From an uncultured Neglectibacter sp. (GTDB taxonomy: Bacteria > Bacillota > Clostridia > Oscillospirales > Acutalibacteraceae): a stretch of 64,000 nucleotides of DNA. Shown here in pieces: positions 9,691 through 19,161 of this stretch. The position numbers and the translations under genes were made by a program. Positions within the stretch are counted from its first letter, which is position 1. Each line of letters opens with the position of its first letter. A model generated the notes under the pieces. That model made no database searches. It was given only the letters and a program-made list of their open reading frames with translations, and was not told where the DNA came from. The DNA is taken from NCBI GenBank assembly GCA_904419785.1, contig CAJFSY010000006.1:124001-188000 (forward strand), in the 5' to 3' direction.

Positions 9691-11257
9691 CTTTATTGCT
9701 CCTTTCAGTCTCCTGCTTCGGCTCCTTCTTATCCTTGGGCTTGGAGCGGAAACCTGTCTCCTTTACTTTGAACGAACCGGTATCCTTCAGCTTGAACGAA
9801 CCGGTGTCTTTCAGCTTTGGCGCTTCCTGGGGCTTGGGGATATAAAACTCGAACCGGCAGAATTTCCCTACCGCCGAACTGACGCTGATATCGCCCCCAT
9901 GGAACTTCAAAATGGTGCGCACGATATACAGCCCTAATCCCATGCCGTTTTTATCGCGGCTGCGGGATTTATCGGTTTTGTAAAAACGCTCGAAGATCAT
10001 GGGCAGCTCTTCGGGAGCAATGCCCTGGCCGCTGTTCTCGATGACCACTGTGGTACGGTCGATGCCGTCGGAAATCTGCACCGAGATATAGCCGCCCTGG
10101 TTTGTGAACTTCACTGCGTTCTCGATCAGGTTATACACCACCTGGTGGAGCAGGTCCTGGTCGCCCCACACCATTTGGGGCGCCGCGTCCTCTAGCCCGC
10201 GGATCTCGATCTCTTTTTCATCTATGCTCTGCTCAAAAGTCAACAGCGTGGTGACCACGGTTTGGGTAATGTCGAAATGGATGGGACGCAGCTTTAATTC
10301 GCCGCTGTCGATACGGGAAAGGTCCAGCATGGACTTTACCAACCGGGAAAGCCGCTTCACCTCGTCGGACACAATATGCAGGTACTTATCCTCTTGTTCT
10401 TTGGGGATGGTGCCATCCAAAATCCCATCGATGAACCCGGCAATGGTGGTCATGGGAGTTTTCAGCTCGTGGGACACATTGGCGATAAAGCTCCGCCGTG
10501 TGCCCTCGGAGTTTGAAAGGGAATTGGCCATATTGTTGAAAGACAAGGCCAGCTGGCCCAGCTCATCGGCGCTGGTGACCGGCACCCGCACGGAGAAATC
10601 CCCACCGCCAAAGCTTCTGGCAGCCGCGGACATTTGCCGCAGGGGTTTTACCAGGCGGTAAGCAAACGCTCCCACCACGCAGAAAGTCACGCCCAAAGCA
10701 GCAGCCGCCGCCACCAGGAACATCTGGATGGCTTCTCTCTGAAAGGCGTTGACCGTGGCGGAGCTGGTAGTGGCGAACACCGCTCCTACGCACAGCGCGC
10801 CTCCGTCAGCGTACATGGGCACACCGATGATGTAAAACGCGCTCTGATACAACCCGCCAAAGGTATTGCGGCTTTCATACATGCCTTTGGCCGCTTGGGC
10901 CACAGTCTGTTTGGGCACCGTCTGGGGAGCGTTCAGCTTGCTGTTGGGGTAATTTCCCAGCAGGATGTTGCCCTCCAGGTCGGTGATGAAGATATCCGCG
11001 TCGATGCTGGTAGAGAATGTATTGATAAATCCCTTGAGCACGTTTGTTTGCAGCTCGTAACTTCCCTCGCCCGTCTTGGACAGGAACACGCTTGACAGAT
11101 CGGCAATGGATTTGGCGTTTTGGGTCAATAGTTCTTGTTTCTCATTGCGCCAATATTGTGAAAAGAAGAGCATCATCACGCTGCCCAGCATAATGAAGCT
11201 GAGCACCACGATGGCCATGGTGATGGAAAGATACCTGGTAAAAATACTCTTTTGCAT
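9680..11257 (-). CDS. Sensor histidine kinase (HAMP, HisKA, HATPase_c)
   Basis: FIANVSHELKTPMTTIAGF H-box, NLIENAVKFTNQGG N-box, GMGLGLYIVRTIL G-box; two TMs. Confidence 0.93.
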   Translation of the reverse strand: MQKSIFTRYLSITMAIVVLSFIMLGSVMMLFFSQYWRNEKQELLTQNAKSIADLSSVFLSKTGEGSYELQTNVLKGFINTFSTSIDADIFITDLEGNILLGNYPNSKLNAPQTVPKQTVAQAAKGMYESRNTFGGLYQSAFYIIGVPMYADGGALCVGAVFATTSSATVNAFQREAIQMFLVAAAAALGVTFCVVGAFAYRLVKPLRQMSAAARSFGGGDFSVRVPVTSADELGQLALSFNNMANSLSNSEGTRRSFIANVSHELKTPMTTIAGFIDGILDGTIPKEQEDKYLHIVSDEVKRLSRLVKSMLDLSRIDSGELKLRPIHFDITQTVVTTLLTFEQSIDEKEIEIRGLEDAAPQMVWGDQDLLHQVVYNLIENAVKFTNQGGYISVQISDGIDRTTVVIENSGQGIAPEELPMIFERFYKTDKSRSRDKNGMGLGLYIVRTILKFHGGDISVSSAVGKFCRFEFYIPKPQEAPKLKDTGSFKLKDTGSFKVKETGFRSKPKDKKEPKQETERSNKDDG

Positions 11258-11287
11258 AATTCGCCTTTCTCACCTCTAAAAGGGGCC

Positions 11288-11983
11288 TTATTCTTTTACC
11301 TCGAATTTATACCCCACGCCCCACACGGTTTTCAGCGCCCACTTGTCCGAAGCGCCTTCCAGCTTTTCCCGCAGGCGTTTTACATGAACGTCTACCGTGC
11401 GGCTGTCGCCGTAATAGTCGAAGCCCCACACCTCGTCCAAAAGCTGATCCCGGGTAAACACCCGGTTGGGGTTGGACGCCAAATGATAGATCAGCTCCAT
11501 TTCCTTGGGCGGCGTATCCACCTGCACGCCTTTCACTTTCAATTCATAGTTTGTCAAATTAATGGACAGATTCTCATAATTGACGACCTTATTTTCTTCT
11601 TTATCCTCGCTGTGCTTGCCGCTGCGGCGCAGTACGGCGTTGATGCGGGCAATGACTTCTTTTGTCTCAAAGGGCTTTACCACATAGTCGTCGGCGCCCA
11701 GTTCCAAACCCAGCACTTTGTCGAACACTTCGCCTTTGGCGGTGAGCATGATGATGGGCCGGGTAGATTTCTTCCGGATCTCCCGGCACACCTGCCAGCC
11801 GTCCAGGCCGGGCAGCATGATATCCAGCAAAATCAAGTCGGGGTTTACAGTATCGAACATTTTCAACGCAGTTTCGCCGTCGTTGACAATAGATGCTTCA
11901 AATCCTTCTTTTTCAATATATAGGCGCAACAATTCGCAAATATTGGTGTCATCGTCTACGATCAAAATCTTTCCAGATGCCAT
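11288..11983 (-). CDS. OmpR/PhoB-family response regulator
   Basis: ILIVDDDTNI, DLILLDIMLPGLDG, C-terminal winged helix DVHVKRLREKL; start moved to ATG at 11983 with a GGGAGG RBS. Confidence 0.94.
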   Translation of the reverse strand: MASGKILIVDDDTNICELLRLYIEKEGFEASIVNDGETALKMFDTVNPDLILLDIMLPGLDGWQVCREIRKKSTRPIIMLTAKGEVFDKVLGLELGADDYVVKPFETKEVIARINAVLRRSGKHSEDKEENKVVNYENLSINLTNYELKVKGVQVDTPPKEMELIYHLASNPNRVFTRDQLLDEVWGFDYYGDSRTVDVHVKRLREKLEGASDKWALKTVWGVGYKFEVKE

Positions 11984-12204
11984 AAAGGGGTCCTCCCTTT
12001 CCAAATTATCTCTTTCATGGGTACTTTTTCCCAAGATAATTTCATTTTACCCGCAATCTATGGCAAAAGCAAGAAGAACACGTGAAGATTCTATGAAGTA
12101 AGGCCCCATCCTTGCCTGGCGGTGTGCAACCTGGCGAAAACCATAAATGTTCCCGGCAGGGAAACAAATGCCGCGTTCTATGAGGATATTGCTGCGGAAG
12201 GAAT

Positions 12205-12245
12205 AAAAAAAGAGCCAGGAGCGCAAGGGGGACGCTCCTGACTCT
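12205..12245 (-). terminator. Rho-independent terminator downstream of rubrerythrin
   Basis: AGAGTCAGGAGCG...CGCTCCTGGCTCTTTTTTT on the minus strand. Confidence 0.85.
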
Positions 12246-12266
12246 ATTTATAAACTGATCAATTTT

Positions 12267-12824
12267 TCACTTTTTCTGGATGGTAGTGGGCTCGAAAGAA
12301 CCAATGGCATGACATACACCGCACACGTCGGGACGCTCCTCATAGGTTGCGCCGCAGAACATGCAGCGGTAACCGGCCACTGTTACTACCTGATCTTCCT
12401 TTGCCTGGGCAGGAGCAGGGGCAGCTTTGGCTCCGCCACCCAGTTGGTTCAGAGCGGCAAGGAACCGGAACTCGTGGTCTTTTTCGATTTGGGCGATAGA
12501 ATCGAACAGCACTGCCACTTCTTCAAAGCCTTCTTCCCGAGCGATCTTCGCGAAAGAAGGATACATGCTGGTCCACTCGCCATATTCGCCCTGCATGGCT
12601 TCCATCAGGTTTGCTGTGCTGGAACCAATTCCCTTCAGCCGCTGATACAACAGACGGCCGTGCATACCTTCGTTCTGGGCCATCTTCTCAAAAAGCTCCG
12701 CCACCTCAGGGTGGTTTTCCTGCTTTGCTTTTTCAGCGAAAAACAGATATTTATTGCGGGCCATAGATTCTCCGCTAAATGCTGCCAACAAATTTTCTTC
12801 TGTGCGAGATCCTTTCAGTTCCAT
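12267..12824 (-). CDS. Rubrerythrin-family protein
   Basis: Ferritin-like ESMARNKYLFFAEKAKQENHPEVAELFEKMAQNE plus rubredoxin-like CMFCGATYEERPDVCGVC. Confidence 0.93.
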   Translation of the reverse strand: MELKGSRTEENLLAAFSGESMARNKYLFFAEKAKQENHPEVAELFEKMAQNEGMHGRLLYQRLKGIGSSTANLMEAMQGEYGEWTSMYPSFAKIAREEGFEEVAVLFDSIAQIEKDHEFRFLAALNQLGGGAKAAPAPAQAKEDQVVTVAGYRCMFCGATYEERPDVCGVCHAIGSFEPTTIQKK

Positions 12825-12848
12825 GGAAAAAGCCTCCCTAAAAAAATT

Positions 12849-12863
12849 TAATAATAATTATCG
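12849..12863 (-). promoter_or_regulatory. Putative Fur/PerR-type 7-1-7 operator upstream of rubrerythrin
   Basis: Minus strand CGATAAT-T-ATTATTA matches TGATAATnATTATCA at 12 of 14 positions; upstream TTGACA and TATAAT-like sequence. Confidence 0.5.
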
Positions 12864-12956
12864 TTATTGATTATTATACTATCCCTCTTTCCAGCTTTTG
12901 TCAAGAGGAAAACTCAAAAATTTTTTCTATTTTTATATCTCCAACAGGCACTGAAT

Positions 12957-13000
12957 AAAAAAGAGTCCTCTCAAAAAAACTTTGATCAGACTCTTTTCTT
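12957..13000 (-). terminator. Rho-independent terminator downstream of lipid kinase
   Basis: AAAAGAGTC...GACTCTTTTTT on the minus strand. Confidence 0.75.
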
Positions 13001-13012
13001 AAATTTTACAAC

Positions 13013-13894
13013 TTAATATACCAGTTCCATAGCTTGGGGCATAGCGGTCACCGACACCTGTTTATCGCCTTGCACGAACTCTCCATCCAGCGACCAAGCC
13101 ACAGGTTCCTGAAAGGAGAACCTGGCCCTCTCTACCGACAGAAAGGTAATCAACTCTGGGTCGTATTTCCCACTCATCAAGGAAAACGCTATCCGGTTCA
13201 TCTCCAACAGGTTTTTCGGCATCTTAATCAACAAAAGCTCTATTTTGCCGTCGCAGAAATCCACCTTCTGGCCGTCCAGCCGTACCACGCCGCCCAAAGA
13301 GGTGGAATTGCTGATGGCGCCAAACAGGTAGTCGCCTTCCAGGACCTGCTGGTCTGTTTCCACCGCCGCGTGAGACGACTTTACTCCCGAAAGCTCTTTG
13401 ATGCCTTCCAGCACATACGCCAAATGGCCCAGGTTGTTTTTCGCCGCCTGGTCTGTGTTGTAAGAAGCCTGGGTAAAGACTCCAAAGGACGCCACATACA
13501 AGAAAGTCCTCTCTTCAAACTTACCCAGATCAAGAAAGTGGGAACTCCCGTGAAGTATCTGCTCCGCCGCCCGGGCCGGGTCTTTGGCGATCCCCAGGGA
13601 GTTGGCGAAATCATTTGTAGTGCCCATAGGGATGAATCCCATAGGAAGCCTTGCACCCAGCTTTTCCAATGTCTCCACTGTGCGACTCAAAGTGCCGTCG
13701 CCACCGCAGCAAACCATTAAATCCGGCTTTTCCAGGGCAGCTTTCTCCAAAAACGCCTGGGCTTGCTGGACCGTATCCGTATAAGCGATGCGGGTAACAG
13801 CGCCGCCTAAAGCGAACACCCGGCGGATACGTTCCCCGTTCTCCCGGGCGCGCTGGCGGCCCGCTTTGGTATTGACCATGATCCAAGCTTCCAT
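13013..13894 (-). CDS. Diacylglycerol/lipid kinase family protein (DagK/YegS-like)
   Basis: CCGGDGTLSRTVETL, GFIPMGTTNDFANSLGI motifs. Confidence 0.9.
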   Translation of the reverse strand: MEAWIMVNTKAGRQRARENGERIRRVFALGGAVTRIAYTDTVQQAQAFLEKAALEKPDLMVCCGGDGTLSRTVETLEKLGARLPMGFIPMGTTNDFANSLGIAKDPARAAEQILHGSSHFLDLGKFEERTFLYVASFGVFTQASYNTDQAAKNNLGHLAYVLEGIKELSGVKSSHAAVETDQQVLEGDYLFGAISNSTSLGGVVRLDGQKVDFCDGKIELLLIKMPKNLLEMNRIAFSLMSGKYDPELITFLSVERARFSFQEPVAWSLDGEFVQGDKQVSVTAMPQAMELVY

Positions 13895-13898
13895 AAGC

Positions 13899-14513
13899 TC
13901 AGCCTCCGCACCGGACGGCGCTCACCAGGATATCGGCACAGCGGGGCACCCCTAACAGGCCGCTGTCCAGCACTATGTGGTAGCCTTCCCGCTCCCGCCA
14001 GTTCAACCCGGTGTTGGCGTGATAAAAGTTAGAGCGACGGTGATCGAACCGGTGCAGCACCGAAGCCGCCTGGTTTTCCTGGACGCCGTATTCTTCCACG
14101 GCCCGGCGAATCCTGTCTTGGCGCCCGGCATGGATAAACACGCTGAGCACGTCTTTTCTCTCCCGCAGCACCCAGCCGGCGCAGCGGCCCACGATCACGC
14201 AGGGGCCTTGCTGGGCCAGCCGCTGGATGATCTTGCCTTCCAGCAAATTCAGCTGGTCCGTTTGAGAAATCTGGGGAAGCTGGCCCCCGGCGGTCTTTGC
14301 CATAGCCACCAGGGAATACAGCAGGGAATTGGTGCAAGTCTCTTCCAAATGCTCAATATACTCCGCGGTGGTCCCGCCTTCCCTGGCAGCCATATCCAGA
14401 ATCTCCCGGCCATACACAGGCAGGCCAAGAGCTTCCCCGGTAAGTTTTCCCACTTGGGTGCCGCCGCTGGCGTACTCCCGCTCGATGGTGATAATGCGAA
14501 ACTGTTTCATCAC
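13899..14513 (-). CDS. Cytidylate kinase-like family protein
   Basis: IITIEREYASGGTQVGKLTGEALGLPVYGREILDMAAREGG; VIVGRCAGWVLRER. Confidence 0.85.
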   Translation of the reverse strand: MMKQFRIITIEREYASGGTQVGKLTGEALGLPVYGREILDMAAREGGTTAEYIEHLEETCTNSLLYSLVAMAKTAGGQLPQISQTDQLNLLEGKIIQRLAQQGPCVIVGRCAGWVLRERKDVLSVFIHAGRQDRIRRAVEEYGVQENQAASVLHRFDHRRSNFYHANTGLNWREREGYHIVLDSGLLGVPRCADILVSAVRCGG

Positions 14514-14527
14514 AAGTCCCCCTTTCC

Positions 14528-16390
14528 TTAACTGGCTTCTTCCTCCGACGACTCGAACTGGCTGTTATAGAGCCCCGCGTAGAAACCGCCTTTAGCCATC
14601 AGTTCCTCGTGGGTGCCCTGCTCCACGATATCGCCATCTTTCATGCACAAAATCAAATCCGCGCCCCGAATGGTGGACAGCCGGTGGGCGATGATAAAGC
14701 TGGTACGGCCTTCCATCAGGTTATCCATAGCCTTCTGGATGAGCACTTCCGTGCGGGTATCCACCGAGCTGGTGGCCTCGTCCAGAATCATCACTTTAGA
14801 GTCTGCCAAAATAGCCCGTGCAATGGTCAGAAGCTGTTTTTGGCCCTGGGACACATTGGAGGATTCTTCGTTGAGCTCCATCTGGTAGCCGCCGGGCAAC
14901 GTGTGGATAAAGTGGTCGGCCTGAGCCATTTTCGCCGCTTCCACCACTTCCTCATCCGAAGCGGTGAGCTTGCCGTAACGGATGTTCTCCATGATGGTGC
15001 CGCTGTAGAGCCAGGCATCCTGCAGCACCATGCCAAACTGGCTTCTAAGGTCCTGCCGGGAGAAATCGGTGATGGGATGGCCGTCAATCGTGATCTGCCC
15101 GCCCTTCAAATCATGGAAGCGCATGAGCAGCTTCACCATGGTGGTTTTGCCTGCGCCGGTAGGCCCGACGATGGCCACTTTCTGTCCGGCCTTCACCTTG
15201 GCGGAGAAATCATGGATGACCAAATTGTCGCTGTCCTCATAGCCGAACTTCACATGGTCGAACACGACCTCCCCTTGGATGTCCAAATCCTTGGTGGAAA
15301 GCTTGGGCTCTTCGCTGGTTTCTTCTTCCTCATCCAAGAACTGGAAGATCCGCTCGGCGGAAGCTACGGTCATTTGCAGCTGGTTGGAGATATTGGCCAG
15401 CTGGGTGATGGGCTGGGTAAAGCTGCGCACATACTGGATGAACGCCTGGATACCGCCGATGGTCATAGTGCCGCCGGCAGCCATAGAAGCTCCCACCATG
15501 CAGATGACCACATAGCCCAGGTTGCCCACGAAATTCATCACGGGCATCATCAAGCCGGAGAGGAACTGGGCTTTCCACCCAGAGCTGTAGAGCTTCTGGT
15601 TTTCCGCGTCGAACCCTTCCAGGGTCTCTTTCTCCCGGCCGAAAGCTTTCACGATTAGGTGACCGCCGTACATTTCCTCCACCTGGCCGTTGACAGAGCC
15701 AAGGTAGTTCTGCTGGTCTTTAAAGTGCTTTTGGGAAAACTTTACAATGACCATGACAAAGACCAACGACACGGGGATGATGCACAGGGCTACCAAAGTC
15801 AGCTGCCAGCTGATGGAAAGCATCATGATGAGCACGCCGACCAAAGTGCACACCGAGGTGATCAGCTGGGTGACGCTCTGGTTCAAAGAGTTTGTGAGGG
15901 TATCCACGTCGTTGGTGATGCGGGAGAGCACATCGCCCTGGCTTACCCTGTGAAAATAGGAGAGGGGCAGCCGGTTGATCTTTTTCTCAATGGCGTCCCG
16001 CAGGCCGTAAGAAAGGTCTGCGGTGACTCCCGCCATAATGAACCCCTGGGCGTAAGAAAACGCCGCGCTGAGCAGATAGATGCCGCCCAAAATCAGCAGC
16101 ACCGTGCCGATGTAGCCAAAATCCACACCGCCTTCGGCCCCTGTAATAATACGCATCAGGCCCGCGGCCAATTCATCCGTGGCTTGGGCCAGCACCTTGG
16201 GGCCGGCAATGGAAAACACCGTGGAAACCGCGGCGAAAAGCATGACGAAGATCATAGGCACCCAGAACGGGCGCAGATAGGAAAGCAGCTTTTTGGAACT
16301 GCCTTTGAAGTTTTTGGCCTTTTCCCCTACCATCATGGGGCCGTGGCCAGGGCCAGGACCCCGGCGGGGGCCGTGTCTGGGTTCACTCAT
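14528..16390 (-). CDS. ABC exporter half-transporter (TMD-NBD), canonical Walker B
   Basis: GPTGAGKTT, NVSQGQKQLLT, VMILDEATSSVD. Confidence 0.95.
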   Translation of the reverse strand: MSEPRHGPRRGPGPGHGPMMVGEKAKNFKGSSKKLLSYLRPFWVPMIFVMLFAAVSTVFSIAGPKVLAQATDELAAGLMRIITGAEGGVDFGYIGTVLLILGGIYLLSAAFSYAQGFIMAGVTADLSYGLRDAIEKKINRLPLSYFHRVSQGDVLSRITNDVDTLTNSLNQSVTQLITSVCTLVGVLIMMLSISWQLTLVALCIIPVSLVFVMVIVKFSQKHFKDQQNYLGSVNGQVEEMYGGHLIVKAFGREKETLEGFDAENQKLYSSGWKAQFLSGLMMPVMNFVGNLGYVVICMVGASMAAGGTMTIGGIQAFIQYVRSFTQPITQLANISNQLQMTVASAERIFQFLDEEEETSEEPKLSTKDLDIQGEVVFDHVKFGYEDSDNLVIHDFSAKVKAGQKVAIVGPTGAGKTTMVKLLMRFHDLKGGQITIDGHPITDFSRQDLRSQFGMVLQDAWLYSGTIMENIRYGKLTASDEEVVEAAKMAQADHFIHTLPGGYQMELNEESSNVSQGQKQLLTIARAILADSKVMILDEATSSVDTRTEVLIQKAMDNLMEGRTSFIIAHRLSTIRGADLILCMKDGDIVEQGTHEELMAKGGFYAGLYNSQFESSEEEAS

Positions 16391-19161
16391 TCCAATTCCT
16401 CCTTTTGCAGCTGGCTTTCAGCGATCTCCCGGTATTCGGGGCAAGTGCGCAGCAGTTCTTTATGGGTGCCTTTGCCCACCATCCGGCCCTGGTCCAGCAC
16501 GATGATCTGCTGGGCGTGCAGGATGGTGCTCACACGCTGGGCCACGATGAGCACCGTGGCGTTGGCCGTGTCTTTGGCAAGGGCTTTTCGAAGGGCCGCG
16601 TCGGTCTTAAAGTCCAAAGCCGAGAAGCTGTCGTCGAAAATGTAAATGGGAGCTTTGCGCGTCAGGGCTCGGGCAATGGAGAGCCGCTGCCGCTGGCCGC
16701 CGGACACGTTGGTGCCTCCCTGGGCGATGGAGGAGTCCACGCCCTCTTCCATGGCGTTTACAAAATCTGAGGCCTGGGCGATGGAAAGGGCTCCCTGCAG
16801 TTCTTCCTCACCGGCGTCCTCTTTGCCATAACGCAGGTTCGAAGCCACTGTGCCGGAGAAGAGCATCCCCTTCTGGGGCACATAACCGATCATCCCCCGC
16901 AGGTCCTTTTGCGAAAGCTTGCGGATATCCACACCATCCACAGTGATCTCGCCCGCCGTCACGTCGTAAAAACGGGGGATCAAGTTCACCAAGGTGGATT
17001 TTCCCGAACCGGTGGCCCCGATAAACGCGGTAGTTTCTCCGGGTTTCGCGGTGAACGAGATATGCTCCAGCACGTCGCTTTCGGCGTTGTGATAACGGAA
17101 GGACACGTCTTTAAACTCCACCAAGCCCTTGGGTTCTTTGATGACCTCGGGCTTTTCAGGGTCCCGAATGGACAAGGGCGCGTCCAGCACTTCCCGGATA
17201 CGTCCGGCGGAAACACTGGCCCTGGGTACCAGGATGAACATTACCGCGATCATCAAAAACGCCATGATGATCTGCATCGCATACTGGATAAACGCCATCA
17301 TATCACCGATCTGCAAGGTGCTTTCCGCGATGGCGTGGCCGCCCACCCACACGATCAGCACAGAGAGAATGTTCATCACAAACATCATGCTGGGCATCAT
17401 GGCGCTCATCACCCGCTGGACAAACCGGTTGGTGGACATCAGGTCCTGATTGGCCTTGTCGAAACGGCGTTCTTCGTAGCTCTCGTTGCCGAACGCCCGC
17501 ACCACCATCATGCCGGAAAGGTTCTCACGGCTGACCAGGTTCAAGCGGTCGATCAGCTTTTGCAGGGCTTTGAACTTGGGCAAAGCCACCCCCAAAGCCA
17601 CCGAGATAAACCCGATAAGCACTACCACCGCCACAGCGATGAGCCAGCTCAGGGAAACGCTTTTCCCCACCGCGAAGATAATGCCGCCAATGCCCATGAT
17701 GGGCGCGTAGCAGATCATCCGCACGCCCATGGTGATGAGCATCTGTATCTGCTGCACGTCGTTGGTGGTGCGGGTGATCAAAGAGGCGGTGGAGAATTTA
17801 TCAAACTCCCCGCTGCTGAAGCTCTCCACTTTGGCGAACAGGTCGTGGCGCAGGCGCTTGCCTATGGTGGCCGCCATCCGGGCGGAGAAGAAGCCCACCA
17901 ATACAGTGGCGATCACGCCCAGCAGAGCCACCCCCAGCATTTGAAGGCCCTTTTGCCAAATATAACTGCTTTGGATTTGATGGGTATCCACACCCAGCTC
18001 TTCATAAAACAGCCGGGCCAATGTAACGCCTACCTGTTCCCCCATCATAGAATCGCTGGCAGAGGCCTGGGCCTGGGCTTTCTCCAAACTCTCTTGTGGG
18101 ACCTGAGAAAGCAGCGGCAGCAACTGATAGAGCCGGTCCATACTCACGTCGTCCAAACCTTTGGAGAAATCCATGGAACTGCTTCCGGCATCCTCTTGGG
18201 GCATTTCCCCGTTGCTGTCTGAGGGTGTTTCCCCGCTGTCTTGGGTAAAACCATCATCCATGACAGCGCTGCCGCTATCTTGGACAACACCATCATCCAT
18301 GACAGCGCTGCCGTTATCTTGGACAACACCATCATCCATGGCAGCGCTGCCGTTATCTTGGACAGTACCGCCGTCCATGACAGCGTTGCCGCTACCTTGG
18401 GTAAACCCACCATCCATGAAAACACCGCCGCTACCCTGAGTTGAACCGCCGCCTATGGCAACGTCAGCGCCGCCAATGACGCCGTTTGCGCCCTGCCCAT
18501 ACGTCTGCTGCTGGTTGGTATACAATGTAGCGTCCACTCCCGCATCAGACTGGGGCGTCACGGGCTGCTCTTCTTGAGATTCTATCCCGGGCTGGAAATC
18601 CTCCTGCTGGGAAGATTCTTCCTGGGGGAAGCCGCTCTCCATACCGGGGGAAGGCTCCATCCCGGAAGAGGGCTCCATGCCGCCGGCCTGGGCTTGGCTT
18701 TGGGCCAGATTTTGGGCCGCCTGTTCCAGCTCGCCGCTTTCCCCCGCCTGCTGAAGATACAACAGCATGGTATAACTGGCTCTGCCATAAGCGCTGTCCA
18801 GCGCGGCTTGTTCCTCTTCGGTCAGGCTGTCGCGCACCACGCACACAGCTTCTTCCCGGGCCAGGGGGTATTCCTCCGACAGCCGCTGGGCTTCGCTGCT
18901 TCCCGGTTCAATGGTGAAATAGCTGTCTTCCAGCACGGCTTTATCTTCTGCCGTGGCAAAACTCGATAAAAGTTCCAGCCCTTCTTTCCGCAAAGCGCTG
19001 GGGGCTCCGTTTTCAATGCCGCTCTGCTGAATGCCCACATTCACCATGTCGCTCATCAGGTTCGGCAGGCTCAAATCGCACATGGCCTGGCCAAACAGCA
19101 GCGCCAGGCATAACAATAGGATGCCCAAAAACGGTTTGATATAACGGGCGATCAGTTTCAC
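16387..19161 (-). CDS. ABC exporter half-transporter with large repeat-bearing extracellular loop after TM1
   Basis: GATGSGKST, NVSGGQRQRLS, IYIFDDSFSALD; overlaps partner start by 4 nt; ~350-aa insertion between TM1 and TM2. Confidence 0.93.
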   Translation of the reverse strand: MKLIARYIKPFLGILLLCLALLFGQAMCDLSLPNLMSDMVNVGIQQSGIENGAPSALRKEGLELLSSFATAEDKAVLEDSYFTIEPGSSEAQRLSEEYPLAREEAVCVVRDSLTEEEQAALDSAYGRASYTMLLYLQQAGESGELEQAAQNLAQSQAQAGGMEPSSGMEPSPGMESGFPQEESSQQEDFQPGIESQEEQPVTPQSDAGVDATLYTNQQQTYGQGANGVIGGADVAIGGGSTQGSGGVFMDGGFTQGSGNAVMDGGTVQDNGSAAMDDGVVQDNGSAVMDDGVVQDSGSAVMDDGFTQDSGETPSDSNGEMPQEDAGSSSMDFSKGLDDVSMDRLYQLLPLLSQVPQESLEKAQAQASASDSMMGEQVGVTLARLFYEELGVDTHQIQSSYIWQKGLQMLGVALLGVIATVLVGFFSARMAATIGKRLRHDLFAKVESFSSGEFDKFSTASLITRTTNDVQQIQMLITMGVRMICYAPIMGIGGIIFAVGKSVSLSWLIAVAVVVLIGFISVALGVALPKFKALQKLIDRLNLVSRENLSGMMVVRAFGNESYEERRFDKANQDLMSTNRFVQRVMSAMMPSMMFVMNILSVLIVWVGGHAIAESTLQIGDMMAFIQYAMQIIMAFLMIAVMFILVPRASVSAGRIREVLDAPLSIRDPEKPEVIKEPKGLVEFKDVSFRYHNAESDVLEHISFTAKPGETTAFIGATGSGKSTLVNLIPRFYDVTAGEITVDGVDIRKLSQKDLRGMIGYVPQKGMLFSGTVASNLRYGKEDAGEEELQGALSIAQASDFVNAMEEGVDSSIAQGGTNVSGGQRQRLSIARALTRKAPIYIFDDSFSALDFKTDAALRKALAKDTANATVLIVAQRVSTILHAQQIIVLDQGRMVGKGTHKELLRTCPEYREIAESQLQKEELE
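18230..18450 (-). repeat. 39-bp in-frame tandem repeat (13-aa unit, ~6 copies)
   Basis: Units such as ttggacaacaccatcatccatgacagcgctgccgttatc; protein DGVVQDNGSAVMD repeated. Confidence 0.9.

Noticed and set aside
18144-18444. Possible CRISPR-like array from the regular 39-bp spacing
   Set aside because: Tandem repeats are contiguous with no unique spacers and are in frame within the ABC exporter gene.
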